This document shows positions 35,215 through 44,749 of a DNA stretch of 64,000 bases, one piece after another. This DNA is from Bordetella parapertussis. GTDB lineage: Bacteria; Pseudomonadota; Gammaproteobacteria; Burkholderiales; Burkholderiaceae_B. The stretch lies in the NCBI GenBank assembly GCA_945895265.1, contig CAMDEF010000009.1:49900-113899 (forward strand), written 5' to 3'. The notes below the pieces were generated by a model. It saw only the letters and a list, made by a program, of their open reading frames with translations, made no database searches and had not been told where the DNA came from. Every line of letters begins with the position of its first letter. Positions within the stretch are counted from its first letter, which is position 1. A program made the translations under genes and the position numbers.

Positions 35215-36150
35215 ATGATCGCCAGTATGACCGCCTTCGGGCAAGGTAAATTCACCGCACAGTGCGGCGTCATTTCCGTTGAAATTAAAGCGGTCAACAG
35301 TCGCTATCTTGATGTGCTCTTTCGTATGCCTGACGAAATGCGTTTGGCTGAACAGCCGATTAGAGAACGTTTGGCAAAAGGCTTGGTGCGAGGCAAAATC
35401 GAGGTGCGCGCTAGTTTTACACGCCCACCAGTCGAGTCAGAACAACAACTCAACGACGCAGCCATGCAGCGCGTTGCCGCTCAGCTCGCTCAAATGCGTA
35501 CCATTTTGCCTGACACCGAAAGCCCTCGCTTTCATGACATTATCAATTTAGCCGGCGGGCAACAAACTCAAACCGAACCCGAAGAATGGGCGCAAGCTTG
35601 TTTGACGGCGCTTGAGCCCGCCTTAGCGCAACTGCTTGAAGGTCGTCAGCGCGAAGGCGCTCGCCTGGCGCTCGCGATGCTTGAGACCGCTCAACAAGTC
35701 TCAGCGATCGTAAGCGAAGTCGAATCGCTCATGCCGGTATTACTTGCAACACAGCGCGACAAGCTTGCTCAAAAACTTAAAGACACGCTGCAAAATGCCT
35801 TCCCGAATGGGTTCACTCACATCAGTGGTGCAGAACTGTCCGAACGCATCGCCAGTGAATCAAGCCTGTTTGCGTTGCGCATTGATGTTGCCGAAGAGCT
35901 TGCCCGCTTAAAGTCGCACCTCGCTGAGCTTGAATATTTGTTGTCAGGTCAACCGGCTAAAAAAAGCCAACCCAAACCAGGCGCGGCGGCGACCAGCATC
36001 GGCAAACGTCTAGATTTTTTGTTTCAAGAAATGAATCGCGAGGCCAACACCTTGGGTTCAAAGGCCGGCAGCCTCGAGATGACACGTGCCGCCATGAACC
36101 TCAAACTCTTGATCGAACAAATGCGCGAGCAAGCGATGAACTTAGAGTAA
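35215..36150 (+). CDS. yicC: YicC family endoribonuclease
   Basis: The 311-residue protein begins MIASMTAFGQGKFT, matching the family (MIxSMTAFxR). EIKAVNSRYLDVLFRMPDE is the conserved N-terminal motif, and the DUF1732 C-terminal domain (GKRLDFLFQEMNREANTLGSK) follows, including the conserved Glu and Asn. E. coli YicC (RnyC) is an RNA endonuclease linked to sRNA turnover. In many relatives gmk follows directly; here a 4-kb block lies between. Confidence 0.93.
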   Translation: MIASMTAFGQGKFTAQCGVISVEIKAVNSRYLDVLFRMPDEMRLAEQPIRERLAKGLVRGKIEVRASFTRPPVESEQQLNDAAMQRVAAQLAQMRTILPDTESPRFHDIINLAGGQQTQTEPEEWAQACLTALEPALAQLLEGRQREGARLALAMLETAQQVSAIVSEVESLMPVLLATQRDKLAQKLKDTLQNAFPNGFTHISGAELSERIASESSLFALRIDVAEELARLKSHLAELEYLLSGQPAKKSQPKPGAAATSIGKRLDFLFQEMNREANTLGSKAGSLEMTRAAMNLKLLIEQMREQAMNLE

Positions 36151-36158
36151 GGTGAGGC

Positions 36159-36860
36159 TCACCCCACCTCTGATTCAAACGTGCTGATCAAGCGATAGCT
36201 TGACTGCGCTTCGATAATGACCCCGTGCTGCTCAAGCGACTGTTGCATCTCTGGCTGCTGCAATAGGTTTTCGCAGGCTGTTAAATCGTAGGCTTCAAAG
36301 AACAACACCCAGTTCACTCGTTGATCAGGTGCGCCACGTCGCGCTTCTTCGGGGCTTGGTGCAGCCCCCACACTGGCCGAGGCCTCCCAGAGGGCCAGGC
36401 GCACTAAGCAATTGGCTTGGGCAAACCGAGGGTAAAGTGTTTGGGCAATGAAATCGCGCGCCACTTGTTCTTGACCAGACTTGGGCGCGCACCGCAGTAC
36501 CACGACTTCACCGCCTAAGCCTGTCCCTGCCGCCCAAGTCTCGTCACAAACCGAGCGCACCATATTACGAAAATGCGGCATCATTTTTTTCGTGAGCGGC
36601 GTCGGTTCAACAAGGATATCTTTGTATTCAGGTTGTTCGAGCACCGCGGCCTCGGTACATGAATAGATTGCCATATACGCCTGTGAATCACCAAGCGCAC
36701 GATAGCGACGAGCAGATAAAAACCCTGGTATCTGCATTCGTTGGCGTACATGCTCAGTTTGATACCACTCATTAAACTCCGACTCGACGACTGGATTGAT
36801 GTCGTTCATCACGAATAACGTACAGGGAACGGAACGCTGAGGCTTTGTTGAAGTTGTCAT
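36159..36860 (-). CDS. Dimeric alpha/beta-barrel (EthD/ferredoxin-like) protein of unknown function
   Basis: The protein of about 233 residues appears to contain two ferredoxin-like halves. The N-terminal half has NDINPVVESEFNEWYQTEHV and PGFLSARRYRALGDSQAYMA; the FNxWYxxEH pattern is typical of EthD/DUF4286-like folds. I chose the ATG giving MTTSTKPQRSVPC; the open frame extends farther but the extra part is Cys/Val-rich and unlike the family. It is divergent from the amidase gene. A clear paralogue lies at 44750-45421. No reaction can be assigned. Confidence 0.72.
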   Translation of the reverse strand: MTTSTKPQRSVPCTLFVMNDINPVVESEFNEWYQTEHVRQRMQIPGFLSARRYRALGDSQAYMAIYSCTEAAVLEQPEYKDILVEPTPLTKKMMPHFRNMVRSVCDETWAAGTGLGGEVVVLRCAPKSGQEQVARDFIAQTLYPRFAQANCLVRLALWEASASVGAAPSPEEARRGAPDQRVNWVLFFEAYDLTACENLLQQPEMQQSLEQHGVIIEAQSSYRLISTFESEVG

Positions 36861-36974
36861 AGCTCGCTGAGTTGCAATGGAATCTGATTGGCTTGTATTG
36901 CCAAGCTTAACCACCTTTATAATCCAAAAGTCCCCTACCCACAGGCAGCGATCATCATCTGTTGCCACCACTGA

Positions 36975-37010
36975 GCTCAAACAACAGCTCAAACAACAGC
37001 TAAACCAACC
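36975..37010. repeat. 12-bp tandem repeat just before the amidase start
   Basis: GCTCAAACAACA occurs twice in tandem (36975-36998), with a degenerate third copy to 37010, one base before the amidase ATG. Read in frame it would encode LKQQ repeats, so it is either leader or, if an upstream ATG is used, coding. Confidence 0.7.
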
Positions 37011-37011
37011 A

Positions 37012-38232
37012 ATGACAAACACACTCACGCCCAAGCAAGATTTCCCCTTCAATGATCCCATCGGCGCGTGCGTGCCTCACGGAAAGTTCAGCGTCTCTGC
37101 GACGGGAGACGGCTCGTTAAATGGCCTAACGTTTGCGGTGAAGGATATCTTTGATGTCGCTGGTCACCCCACCGGTGCGGGCAACCCAACATGGCTAGCG
37201 ACACACCCAGTTGCCACTCACACCAACCCCTTGGTTGAGCAACTGCTTGCTGCCGGTGCCACCATGACCGGAAAAGTCATCACCGACGAACTAGCCTACA
37301 GCCTGAACGGCGACAACATGCACTACGGCACACCGGTGAATGTCAATGCTCCGGGTCGTGTGCCTGGTGGCTCGTCTAGCGGCTCGGTCGCAGCGGTGGC
37401 AGCCAAGCTGTGTGACTTCGCACTCGGCAGCGATACCGGTGGCTCGACCAGAGTACCGGCCAGCTATTGTGGCGTTTGGGGCCTGCGCACGACGCATGAT
37501 TTGCTTTCGCGCGAGCACGTTGTGCCGCTGCACACATCGTTTGATACGATGACTTGGTTTGCCCATGATCCGGCTACGTTTACGCGTGTGGGCGAAGTGC
37601 TGCTGCCTGCCTCAAATTTTGTCCCTAAACGACTGCTCAAGCCCCAAGCGCTTTGGCAGTTAGCCAGTGAAGACTTTGCCGCACCGCTGCAAAAAGTCTT
37701 AGACGCGGCCCAAGTCATGCTTGGCGTGACGGCCGAGACGATGTCGTTCACCCGCGATACCGAGACCCTAGAGCAATGGCGCCAAGCCTATGTCACCATG
37801 GGTGCAGCCGAGGCGTGGGCCTTACATGGTGCCTGGATCACTGAGCATCGGCCCACCTTCTCAGCCCCGATCAGCGCGCGCTGGGCGCTAGCGCAAGCGG
37901 TCACGGCAGCGCAGGCCCAACCGGCCCAACACAAAGTGGCAGAGATTCGTGCGCATGTACGCGCCATACTCAGTGATGACGCCATCGCCATCGTGCCCTC
38001 GGCGGCTGGGCTCGCACCCCTGCTTAACGAAAGCGGAGACTCAGTTGAACGGCTGCGTATGCGCACTATGCACCTCACCTGCGCGGTGGGTATCAGTGGT
38101 GTGTGTCAGGTCAGTATCCCGTTTACAAACAGCGCGGGTGTACCGGTCGGGGTGTCGTTAATCGGCCCCGCGGGCAGTGACCTCGCTTTGATTAAGCTAG
38201 CCACTGCTTTGTCAAGCGCCCTACCCGTTTAA
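37012..38232 (+). CDS. Amidase-signature family hydrolase
   Basis: The 406-residue Ser-cisSer-Lys amidase carries the three catalytic residues: Lys in FAVKDIFDVAG, cis-Ser in PGGSSSGSVAAVAA, and the nucleophile Ser in GSDTGGSTRVPASYCGVWG. The C-terminal part ends SIPFTNSAGVPVGVSLIGPAGSD. Substrate unknown. An earlier in-frame ATG would add 45 residues including LKQQ repeats; the start used here begins directly at the family N-terminus. It is convergent with an SDR gene and divergent from the EthD-like gene. Confidence 0.88.
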   Translation: MTNTLTPKQDFPFNDPIGACVPHGKFSVSATGDGSLNGLTFAVKDIFDVAGHPTGAGNPTWLATHPVATHTNPLVEQLLAAGATMTGKVITDELAYSLNGDNMHYGTPVNVNAPGRVPGGSSSGSVAAVAAKLCDFALGSDTGGSTRVPASYCGVWGLRTTHDLLSREHVVPLHTSFDTMTWFAHDPATFTRVGEVLLPASNFVPKRLLKPQALWQLASEDFAAPLQKVLDAAQVMLGVTAETMSFTRDTETLEQWRQAYVTMGAAEAWALHGAWITEHRPTFSAPISARWALAQAVTAAQAQPAQHKVAEIRAHVRAILSDDAIAIVPSAAGLAPLLNESGDSVERLRMRTMHLTCAVGISGVCQVSIPFTNSAGVPVGVSLIGPAGSDLALIKLATALSSALPV

Positions 38233-38295
38233 CGGGATCAGAGGAAAAAAGGCGCTGCAGTCGCGACCCGACTGAAGACATGATCAGCTTCGGGC

Positions 38296-38312
38296 GGGGC
38301 TCAGCCAGCCCC
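38296..38312. terminator. Possible hairpin between the amidase and SDR genes
   Basis: GGGGCT/AGCCCC with a 5-base loop lies in the spacer between convergent genes. The stem is short and has no T run. The spacer holds nothing else I recognise. Confidence 0.35.
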
Positions 38313-38327
38313 CGAGGGCCAAGCTGT

Positions 38328-39086
38328 TTAACCGCGTCCGACAAACGGCATGGTTGTGGCCATGATGGTCACAAACTGAACGTTGGTCTCGAGCGGAAAG
38401 CTCACAATCTGTGCGATCGTCTGGGCAACGTGATTCACATCCATGCGTGGCTCAACGCGTGTTGAGCCGTCAGGTTGTGGTACACCTTTGGTCATGCGCT
38501 CGGTCATTGGCGTTGCGGCGTTACCAATATCAATTTGACTGCATGCAATACGATAGTTACGCGTATCCAGTGAAATCGACTTGGTTAAACCGGTCACCGC
38601 ATGCTTGGTTGCGGTATAGCCTATTGAAAACGGGCGCGGCGCATGCGCCGAGATAGAACCGTTGTTAATAATCCGACCGCCTTGAGGCGTTTGATCTTTC
38701 ATGATCCGGATCGCAGCCTGTGCGCATAAGAACATCCCTGTCAGATTGACGTTTACGATGTCTTTCCAGATCTCGACAGGCAAATCTTCAATCGGCACCG
38801 GTGGGCCACCACGCCCAGCATTGTTAAACAGCACATCCAAGCGTCCCCAACGGCGCATGACTTCAGCAAACAGGTTCTTGACCGAAGCTTCATCGCTCAC
38901 GTCAGTGACGATAGGATGCAACTGCGACGCCAACGAGGCACCGCCCTCTGTGCGGGTTTCTTCAAGTGCATCAGCACGGCGCCCGGCCATCGCAACTTGA
39001 TAGCCAGCACGCGCGAGGTGCAGCGACACTGCACGACCAATTCCAGAACCTGCTCCTGTCACCACTGCGACTTTTAACTCAGACAT
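38328..39086 (-). CDS. SDR-family oxidoreductase
   Basis: The 252-residue short-chain dehydrogenase has [11 protein letters not shown] (residues 10-20), GRRAD after the second strand (Arg at this position often favours NADP(H)), NNAGRGG, and a catalytic YTATKHA with upstream Ser in [12 protein letters not shown]. The C-terminus ([20 protein letters not shown]) is typical of the classical type. Substrate unknown. It is 79 bp downstream of the sulfurtransferase gene on the same strand. Confidence 0.9.
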   Translation of the reverse strand: MSELKVAVVTGAGSGIGRAVSLHLARAGYQVAMAGRRADALEETRTEGGASLASQLHPIVTDVSDEASVKNLFAEVMRRWGRLDVLFNNAGRGGPPVPIEDLPVEIWKDIVNVNLTGMFLCAQAAIRIMKDQTPQGGRIINNGSISAHAPRPFSIGYTATKHAVTGLTKSISLDTRNYRIACSQIDIGNAATPMTERMTKGVPQPDGSTRVEPRMDVNHVAQTIAQIVSFPLETNVQFVTIMATTMPFVGRG

Positions 39087-39165
39087 TTCTCATCCTAATT
39101 GTTGGTGTCCGCTTTGGACTTTAAAAAACTGATGGCTGTTTTTCCATTACATACTGACTGCTCGA

Positions 39166-40038
39166 CTAACCGTTCACCCGTGACGGCCCTGTTTCTATCG
39201 GTGCATTGGGCTGCGAACTCCATTCGCTCCATGAGCCACCATACAGCGCACCACCCGACATCCCAGCCAACTCAAGCGCCAATAATAAGTGGCAGGCTGA
39301 CACCCCCGAGCCACAACTCGCGACGAGTTCTTTCGCAGGATGCGAGCCTAGTAGCTTTGTGAACTCAGCACGCAAAACCTCTGGCGCTTTAAAAGTACCG
39401 TCATCGTTCAAGTTTTCTTTGACTGGGCGACTTGCTGCACCAGGGATATGTCCAGCCACGGGGTCAAGCGTCTCGTTTTGCCCTTGAAACCGGTCGCCTG
39501 CGCGTGCGTCAACAACCAAACGATCAGGGCGTCCGAGCCCCGCTTGCATAGCAGCTAACTCGACAGACAACGCCAAAGACGCTGAGCGCTTGAAATTACC
39601 CAACGGCCTGGCTGCTGGCTGCGCTGCGGTCAAACTGTAGCCGGCTTTCTCGTAGGCAGCCATCCCGCCATCAAGCACCACCACATTGGCATGACCAACC
39701 CACCGTGCTAACCACCACAGACGCGAGCCATACAACCCACCGTGGGCATCGACGCACACGATCAGTGTGTCGTGGTTGACCCCCAGCGTAGCCAAAAACT
39801 TGGCGAACACGTCGACGTCAGGCAACGGATGTCGTCCGTTGCGTCCGTTTTTCTCTCCGCTCAACGAGCGCCCAAGATCAACATAGACAGCGCCCGGCAA
39901 ATGCGAGGCTTCATACGCGCGCTGGCCGAGGTCGGGGTCTACTAAATCAAAACGACAGTCGCACACCAACACATTGGCTGGGTTCTGCGCGAGGCGCGCT
40001 TGTAGGGCTTGGGCTGTAATCAAAAAAGACGAAGACAT
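39166..40038 (-). CDS. sseA: Sulfurtransferase with two rhodanese domains
   Basis: 3-mercaptopyruvate or thiosulfate sulfurtransferase, 290 residues. Two rhodanese domains are present: the inactive first (CDCRFDLVDPDLGQRAYEASHLPGAVYVDL) and the catalytic second with VDARAGDRFQG, GHIPGAASRP and the active-site loop SCGSGVSACH. The loop CGSGVSA is close to the CG(S/T)GVTA of 3-mercaptopyruvate sulfurtransferases, so SseA-type activity is the best guess. It faces away from gmk. Confidence 0.87.
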   Translation of the reverse strand: MSSSFLITAQALQARLAQNPANVLVCDCRFDLVDPDLGQRAYEASHLPGAVYVDLGRSLSGEKNGRNGRHPLPDVDVFAKFLATLGVNHDTLIVCVDAHGGLYGSRLWWLARWVGHANVVVLDGGMAAYEKAGYSLTAAQPAARPLGNFKRSASLALSVELAAMQAGLGRPDRLVVDARAGDRFQGQNETLDPVAGHIPGAASRPVKENLNDDGTFKAPEVLRAEFTKLLGSHPAKELVASCGSGVSACHLLLALELAGMSGGALYGGSWSEWSSQPNAPIETGPSRVNG

Positions 40039-40079
40039 GCAGGGATCCTTTATTCAATTCTGTCAAAAACGTGCGTGTG

Positions 40080-40105
40080 AGCATAGCCACTCTGCTATGC
40101 TTTTA
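40080..40105 (+). terminator. Terminator-like hairpin in the gmk leader
   Basis: A 7-bp stem AGCATAG/CTATGCT with an 8-base loop is followed by TTTTA, about 30 bp before the gmk ATG. No rightward gene lies directly upstream, so it would act on gmk's own leader or on read-through. Confidence 0.4.
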
Positions 40106-40134
40106 CTTTAAATCAATACTCTCTATTGTCACCC

Positions 40135-40761
40135 ATGTCTCAGGCAGCCGGAAACGTTTTTGTTGTGGTCGCTCCAAGCGGGGCCGGTAAGTCAAGCTTA
40201 GTCAACGCCTTGCTTGCGCAAGATCCCACCCTGTGTCTCTCGGTATCGGCCACGACCCGAGCCCCGCGCAGCGGCGAAACAGAGGGCAAAGATTACCGCT
40301 TTGTGAGTAAAACCGAGTTCGCCGCAATGCAGCAAAATAATCAGCTTCTCGAGTGGGCTGAGGTACACGGCAACTTTTATGGCACACCCCGCGATCAAAT
40401 TGATCAGGCGATTCACCAAGGTCGCGATGTTTTGCTAGAAATTGACTGGCAAGGGGCAAGACAAGTGAAACGCCTGTTTACCCAAACGATTGGCATTTTT
40501 ATTCTGCCCCCCTCTATCCAAACGCTTGAGCAACGCCTCCAACTTCGTGGGCAAGACTCTCAAGAGGTGATCTCCCGCCGTATTCAAGCCGCGACTGAAG
40601 AGATTTCGCATGCGCCAGAGTGCGAATATGTTATTATTAATCAAGACTTTAGGATTGCACTCGCCGAACTCACCGAGGTCATTGCCGTCGCGCGGTTACG
40701 CTACGGTAGCCAGTTCGCCAAAAACGAGGCGTTGTTCGCTTCGCTTGGGCTGACCACTTAG
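40135..40761 (+). CDS. gmk: Guanylate kinase
   Basis: Phosphorylates GMP to GDP. The 208-residue protein has the P-loop [17 protein letters not shown] (residues 10-26), the GMP-binding segment [23 protein letters not shown] and VHGNFYGTP, with [12 protein letters not shown] in the lid region. I chose the ATG ([10 protein letters not shown]) three codons after an in-frame TTG. gmk-rpoZ-spoT is the normal order and connects GTP supply to (p)ppGpp metabolism. Confidence 0.95.
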   Translation: MSQAAGNVFVVVAPSGAGKSSLVNALLAQDPTLCLSVSATTRAPRSGETEGKDYRFVSKTEFAAMQQNNQLLEWAEVHGNFYGTPRDQIDQAIHQGRDVLLEIDWQGARQVKRLFTQTIGIFILPPSIQTLEQRLQLRGQDSQEVISRRIQAATEEISHAPECEYVIINQDFRIALAELTEVIAVARLRYGSQFAKNEALFASLGLTT

Positions 40762-40824
40762 GGTACAGAGCAGGCTTAGTGCGCAAGTTTTCACGTATTT
40801 AAACCTTTACCTCTCAGGATCACC

Positions 40825-41028
40825 ATGGCTCGCATTACTGTTGACGATTGTCTTGACCGCATTCCAAATCGCTTCAAGCTCACCCTTGCAGCCACCTACC
40901 GTGCGCGCGAACTCGCTCAGGGCCATGCACCTCGGCTCGAAACCAAAGACAAACCTTGCGTGACCGCATTGCGCGAAATTGCCAACGGTTTAGTGGGCAT
41001 TGAAATGCTGCGTAAGGTACCAACCTAA
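40825..41028 (+). CDS. rpoZ: RNA polymerase omega subunit
   Basis: Small subunit that aids assembly of the beta-prime subunit and forms part of the ppGpp site. The 67 residues [30 protein letters not shown] and [13 protein letters not shown] match; the short form is normal for betaproteobacteria (E. coli has 91 residues). It lies between gmk and spoT with spacings of 63 and 11 bp. Confidence 0.95.
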   Translation: MARITVDDCLDRIPNRFKLTLAATYRARELAQGHAPRLETKDKPCVTALREIANGLVGIEMLRKVPT

Positions 41029-41039
41029 GACACTGCAAA

Positions 41040-43331
41040 ATGGCCTTTCCCGGATTTCGCTACGCCTCTACCGGGATACTGGCCGCCCTGAAGGTCGGCT
41101 CAAAGCTCAAGCCTGGCGGCAAAGCGAAAGAGCTTGGTTTAGGGGTCGTCTCTGGGGTGGCTACGCCACTTGAAACCGAGATCGAACCCGCAGTCGCCTC
41201 AATGGCGCACCTGCAACAAATACTGTCTACCTACCTCGACGCAAAAGACATCGCAACGATTCGCGACGCCTATCGCTTCTCTGATCAAGCGCACCTAGGG
41301 CAGCTACGCACAAGCGGCTCGCCTTACATCACGCATCCTATTTCAGTCGCCGAAATCTGTGCAGGCTGGAAACTCGACGCCCAAGCGATTCAAGCGGCGC
41401 TCTTGCACGATGTCATGGAAGACCAAGGGATTGCCAAGCAAGATCTACTAGAGAAATTTGGCGATGAAGTCGCTGAGCTTGTCGATGGGCTGTCAAAGCT
41501 TGATCGACTCGAGTTTGCGACCAAAGCGCAGCAACAGGCTGAAAGCTTCAGAAAGATGTTACTGGCGATGGCGCGCGACATTCGCGTCATCCTCATCAAA
41601 CTGGCTGATCGCTTGCACAACATGCGCACACTCGATGCCGTGGCGCCCGATAAACGCCGACGCGTCGCCAAAGAAACGCTTGATATCTACGCACCAATTG
41701 CGTATCGCTTGGGCTTAAATGCGCTGTATCGCGAGTTACAAGATTTATGTTTTGAAGCGATCTACCCCAACCGGTATCGTGTCCTCGAAAAAGCGGTTCT
41801 TGCGGCACGGGGCAATCGTCGTGAAGTGTTAAGCAAGATCGATGATCAAGTGCGTGCTGCCATGCCCGCAGCAGGTATCGAAAGCGAAGTGCTGAGTCGT
41901 GAAAAAACCTTGTACGGTATTTATCACAAGATGGTTGAGCAAAAGAAAAGCTTCACCAACGTCTTAGATATCTATGGCTTTCGCGTCATCGTGCGAACCC
42001 TGCCCGAGTGTTACATGGCCATGGGAATCGTACATCAGCTGTATCGTCCGGTACCGGGCAAATTCAAAGACTATATCGCCATCCCAAAGGTGAACGGCTA
42101 TCAGTCGCTGCACACTACGCTAGTTGGCCCCTTTGGTACACCGATTGAGTTTCAGTTTCGTACGCATGACATGCACCAGGTGGCTGAAGAAGGTGTCGCA
42201 GCACACTGGCTCTACAAGGCTGACAAGGCCTCGTTGCAAGAGATTCAAAGCCGCACCAGCAAATCCTTGCAATCGTTGCTTGATATTCAAAGTCAAAATG
42301 GTGACTCAAGTGAGTTTCTTGAGCACGTCAAGGTTGATTTGTTTCCGGATGCGGTCTACGTTTTTACCCCCAAAGGAAAAATCGTTTCGCTGCCTCGAGG
42401 CGCAACACCGATTGACTTTGCCTACATGATTCATACTGACGTGGGTAACCACGCGGTCGCCTGTAAAGTCAACGGCGATAACGTTGCGCTGCGCACCGAA
42501 CTCTCAAGTGGTGACACAGTATCCATTACGACTTCGCCCGCTGCACGGCCCAGTGCACAATGGTTAAATTACGCACGCACTGGGCGCGCACGCTCAGAAA
42601 TCCGGCACTTCTTGCGCACCAGTGAGTACGATGAGTCAGCCGCCTTCGGCGAACGGCAATTGGTTCAGGCGCTTAAAGAACTGAACCTCGCGATGCCATC
42701 ACCTGACGATGCCATCTGGGAAAAACTCGCGCGCGGCAGTGGTGCAAAATCGCGCGCTGAAATTTTGGCAGATATCGGGCTAGGCAAACGTTTGGCTGCA
42801 GTGGTAGCGCGACGGTTTGCACCAGACCATCCTCTCATCGCGACCACCGCAGCAGCCGACGAAGAGATGACGGCCGCGCGGTCAATGCCTATTCAGATCC
42901 GAGGTCACGAAGGTCAGGCCGTACAGTTAGCGCCTTGTTGTGGCCCTTTACCCGGTGATGTGATCGTTGCAGGTATACGGATCGGCCACGGCTTGGTGGT
43001 TCATACCGCAGAGTGCCCGGTCGCCATCCGCGCGCGCATGAAAGAGCCCGACCGCTGGGTTGATGTTGTGTGGGATCAAGAAACCGCCAAACATTTTTCA
43101 GCACGTATTGAAATCATGGCAAAAAATGAGCGCGGCATCTTAAGCCGCATCGCCGCCGAGGTTGCGCAAGCCGACTCAAACATCATCAATGCCACAATGC
43201 ACGAAGATGCGATCGACACTGTGATGCTGAACTTGACTGTACAAGTTGACAGTCGCAAACATTTGGCGCAAGTCTTTCGCTCGATTCGACACGTCACGCA
43301 AGTACAAAAAATTGTTCGCGCTAAGGGCTAA
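41040..43331 (+). CDS. spoT: Bifunctional (p)ppGpp synthetase/hydrolase
   Basis: Makes and degrades the stringent alarmone. The 763-residue protein has an intact HD hydrolase domain (SPYITHPISVAEICAGW, ALLHDVMEDQG, LADRLHNMRTLDA), the synthetase domain (YGIYHKMVEQKKSF, DIYGFRVIV, and FKDYIAIPKVNGYQSLHT, whose FKD fits the bifunctional rather than the RelA EXDD class), then TGS (VYVFTPKGKIVSLPRGATPID) and a C-terminal ACT domain. The first 55 residues are not conserved by eye, so a later Met (AHLQQILS) is an alternative start. Confidence 0.94.
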   Translation: MAFPGFRYASTGILAALKVGSKLKPGGKAKELGLGVVSGVATPLETEIEPAVASMAHLQQILSTYLDAKDIATIRDAYRFSDQAHLGQLRTSGSPYITHPISVAEICAGWKLDAQAIQAALLHDVMEDQGIAKQDLLEKFGDEVAELVDGLSKLDRLEFATKAQQQAESFRKMLLAMARDIRVILIKLADRLHNMRTLDAVAPDKRRRVAKETLDIYAPIAYRLGLNALYRELQDLCFEAIYPNRYRVLEKAVLAARGNRREVLSKIDDQVRAAMPAAGIESEVLSREKTLYGIYHKMVEQKKSFTNVLDIYGFRVIVRTLPECYMAMGIVHQLYRPVPGKFKDYIAIPKVNGYQSLHTTLVGPFGTPIEFQFRTHDMHQVAEEGVAAHWLYKADKASLQEIQSRTSKSLQSLLDIQSQNGDSSEFLEHVKVDLFPDAVYVFTPKGKIVSLPRGATPIDFAYMIHTDVGNHAVACKVNGDNVALRTELSSGDTVSITTSPAARPSAQWLNYARTGRARSEIRHFLRTSEYDESAAFGERQLVQALKELNLAMPSPDDAIWEKLARGSGAKSRAEILADIGLGKRLAAVVARRFAPDHPLIATTAAADEEMTAARSMPIQIRGHEGQAVQLAPCCGPLPGDVIVAGIRIGHGLVVHTAECPVAIRARMKEPDRWVDVVWDQETAKHFSARIEIMAKNERGILSRIAAEVAQADSNIINATMHEDAIDTVMLNLTVQVDSRKHLAQVFRSIRHVTQVQKIVRAKG

Positions 43332-43395
43332 TTGTCCGCTTGTGAGCTCGAGCTAAGGTGAGGCTTGCTCTCGAACAACAGCAGCACTCACCTCG

Positions 43396-44706
43396 CTAAG
43401 GTTTAACGACAGCGATCCGTTGTTTGAGCGCGCGCCAGAGGGCCGTGGTATCGGCGCTACCCTGATCGCGAGCTGAAGCTCTGACCGCTGGGTGCACCAA
43501 CACCAGCTGCCGTGACGGATCAACATAAATAGCCTGACCACGCACCCCCAGAAACGCATAGGTACCGTCAAGATCTGGAAAGATCCAAGTTTGATAGCCA
43601 TAGCCAAACCAACGACCTGTGCGTGATGGTAAAAAATGCGCCTGTGTCATCTCTTGAACCCAGGCGGCAGGCACAAGCTGCTTACCCTGCGCGACACCTG
43701 AGCGAGCCATCATCATCGCCAGGCGCCCATAATCGCGTAGCGTGGCGTTCAACCCCATGTAGCCGACCTCTTGGCCTGAGGCATCCACAAGCCAAGTCGC
43801 TTCTTGTTCAGCACCAAGCGGTTTCCAAATTTTTTCTGAAAAATAGGTGGCAACGTCTTGGCCGATCGCCTGACGCAATACGACTGACAGCACGAAGGTT
43901 TCTGCCGACGCGTAGTACCAACGCTGGCCAGGCGCCGCGATGCGGCGATTAAATAGTTTGGCAACACTCACACCGCCTTCGGACTGCCTTCCGAACGTGG
44001 CGCGCGACAAACGGGCCGCATCGTCTTGCCCATCGTACTCTTCGCGAAACTGGACACCTGAAGACATGGTCAGCAAGTGCCGTAGCGGGGTCTTGCCGTA
44101 TTCAGTCCCTTGTAGGCCCGGCGCATAGTCTTGTGCCAAGTCATCTAGTGAACGAATATGCCCCTCTTGCAGCGCAACGCCCACCAGCATCGCAATCACC
44201 GTTTTGGCCATCGAAAAAGACGTAAAGCGTTGCTCGGTCTGTCGCGCGTACTGGTAGCGCTCAAGCAACAAAGTATCACCCTGAGCAATCAACATAGCTG
44301 TGGCCGGATTACGGTCAAAGTAATCGTTTATGGTTTGCGTACCACCACCCACCGCTGCCGCGCCTTGATAATTGAGCGTGAGCTCAGACGTCGAACGCTG
44401 CCAAGGCTGAACAGGCAAGGCCGTTGCCGAAACGTTTGCCTTAAAGATTTCGTCGAGTCTTGAAAAACTGTCAACAGTCGCGTGAGCCTGCCACCAGTTA
44501 TCACGAGTTCCTCGCGTAAAACCTGAACCAGTCAGGCCTCCGTAGAGCGACATATTCGGGCCATCCGCCCGTTTTCCAATGCCTTGCTCAGCATTCCACG
44601 CGCTTGTTTTTTGTTGAGGACTTATGCCGCAACCGACCAGCCCCAACAATACGCCGGTAGCAAACATCGCCAAACATGATTTAAGAGCGATTGTCCAACG
44701 CATCAC
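43396..44706 (-). CDS. Serine hydrolase of the beta-lactamase/class C family, lipoprotein
   Basis: The 436-residue protein has a lipobox (VLLGLVGC, Cys near residue 26), then a penicillin-binding-type hydrolase domain with the SxxK motif FSMAKTVIAM and a YxS/T-type motif YYASAETFVLS; the C-terminal part includes GYGYQTWIFPDLDGTYAFLG. Relatives are esterases or peptidases (class C, 6-aminohexanoate-dimer-hydrolase-like) rather than antibiotic resistance enzymes. It is divergent from the EthD-like gene (43 bp). The 64-bp spacer after spoT shows only a weak dyad. Confidence 0.82.
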   Translation of the reverse strand: MMRWTIALKSCLAMFATGVLLGLVGCGISPQQKTSAWNAEQGIGKRADGPNMSLYGGLTGSGFTRGTRDNWWQAHATVDSFSRLDEIFKANVSATALPVQPWQRSTSELTLNYQGAAAVGGGTQTINDYFDRNPATAMLIAQGDTLLLERYQYARQTEQRFTSFSMAKTVIAMLVGVALQEGHIRSLDDLAQDYAPGLQGTEYGKTPLRHLLTMSSGVQFREEYDGQDDAARLSRATFGRQSEGGVSVAKLFNRRIAAPGQRWYYASAETFVLSVVLRQAIGQDVATYFSEKIWKPLGAEQEATWLVDASGQEVGYMGLNATLRDYGRLAMMMARSGVAQGKQLVPAAWVQEMTQAHFLPSRTGRWFGYGYQTWIFPDLDGTYAFLGVRGQAIYVDPSRQLVLVHPAVRASARDQGSADTTALWRALKQRIAVVKP

Positions 44707-44749
44707 GAAAACTCCTTATACTCGTACTCTTTGTTTTTGAAGCCACGCT

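Noticed and set aside
43332..43395. Terminator between spoT and the serine hydrolase
   Set aside because: The AGGTGAG/CTCACCT dyad has a loop of about 24 bases and no T run.
43396..44706. Antibiotic-resistance beta-lactamase
   Set aside because: It is a lipoprotein with SxxK and a YxS-type motif but no other resistance hallmark; esterase/peptidase relatives fit better.
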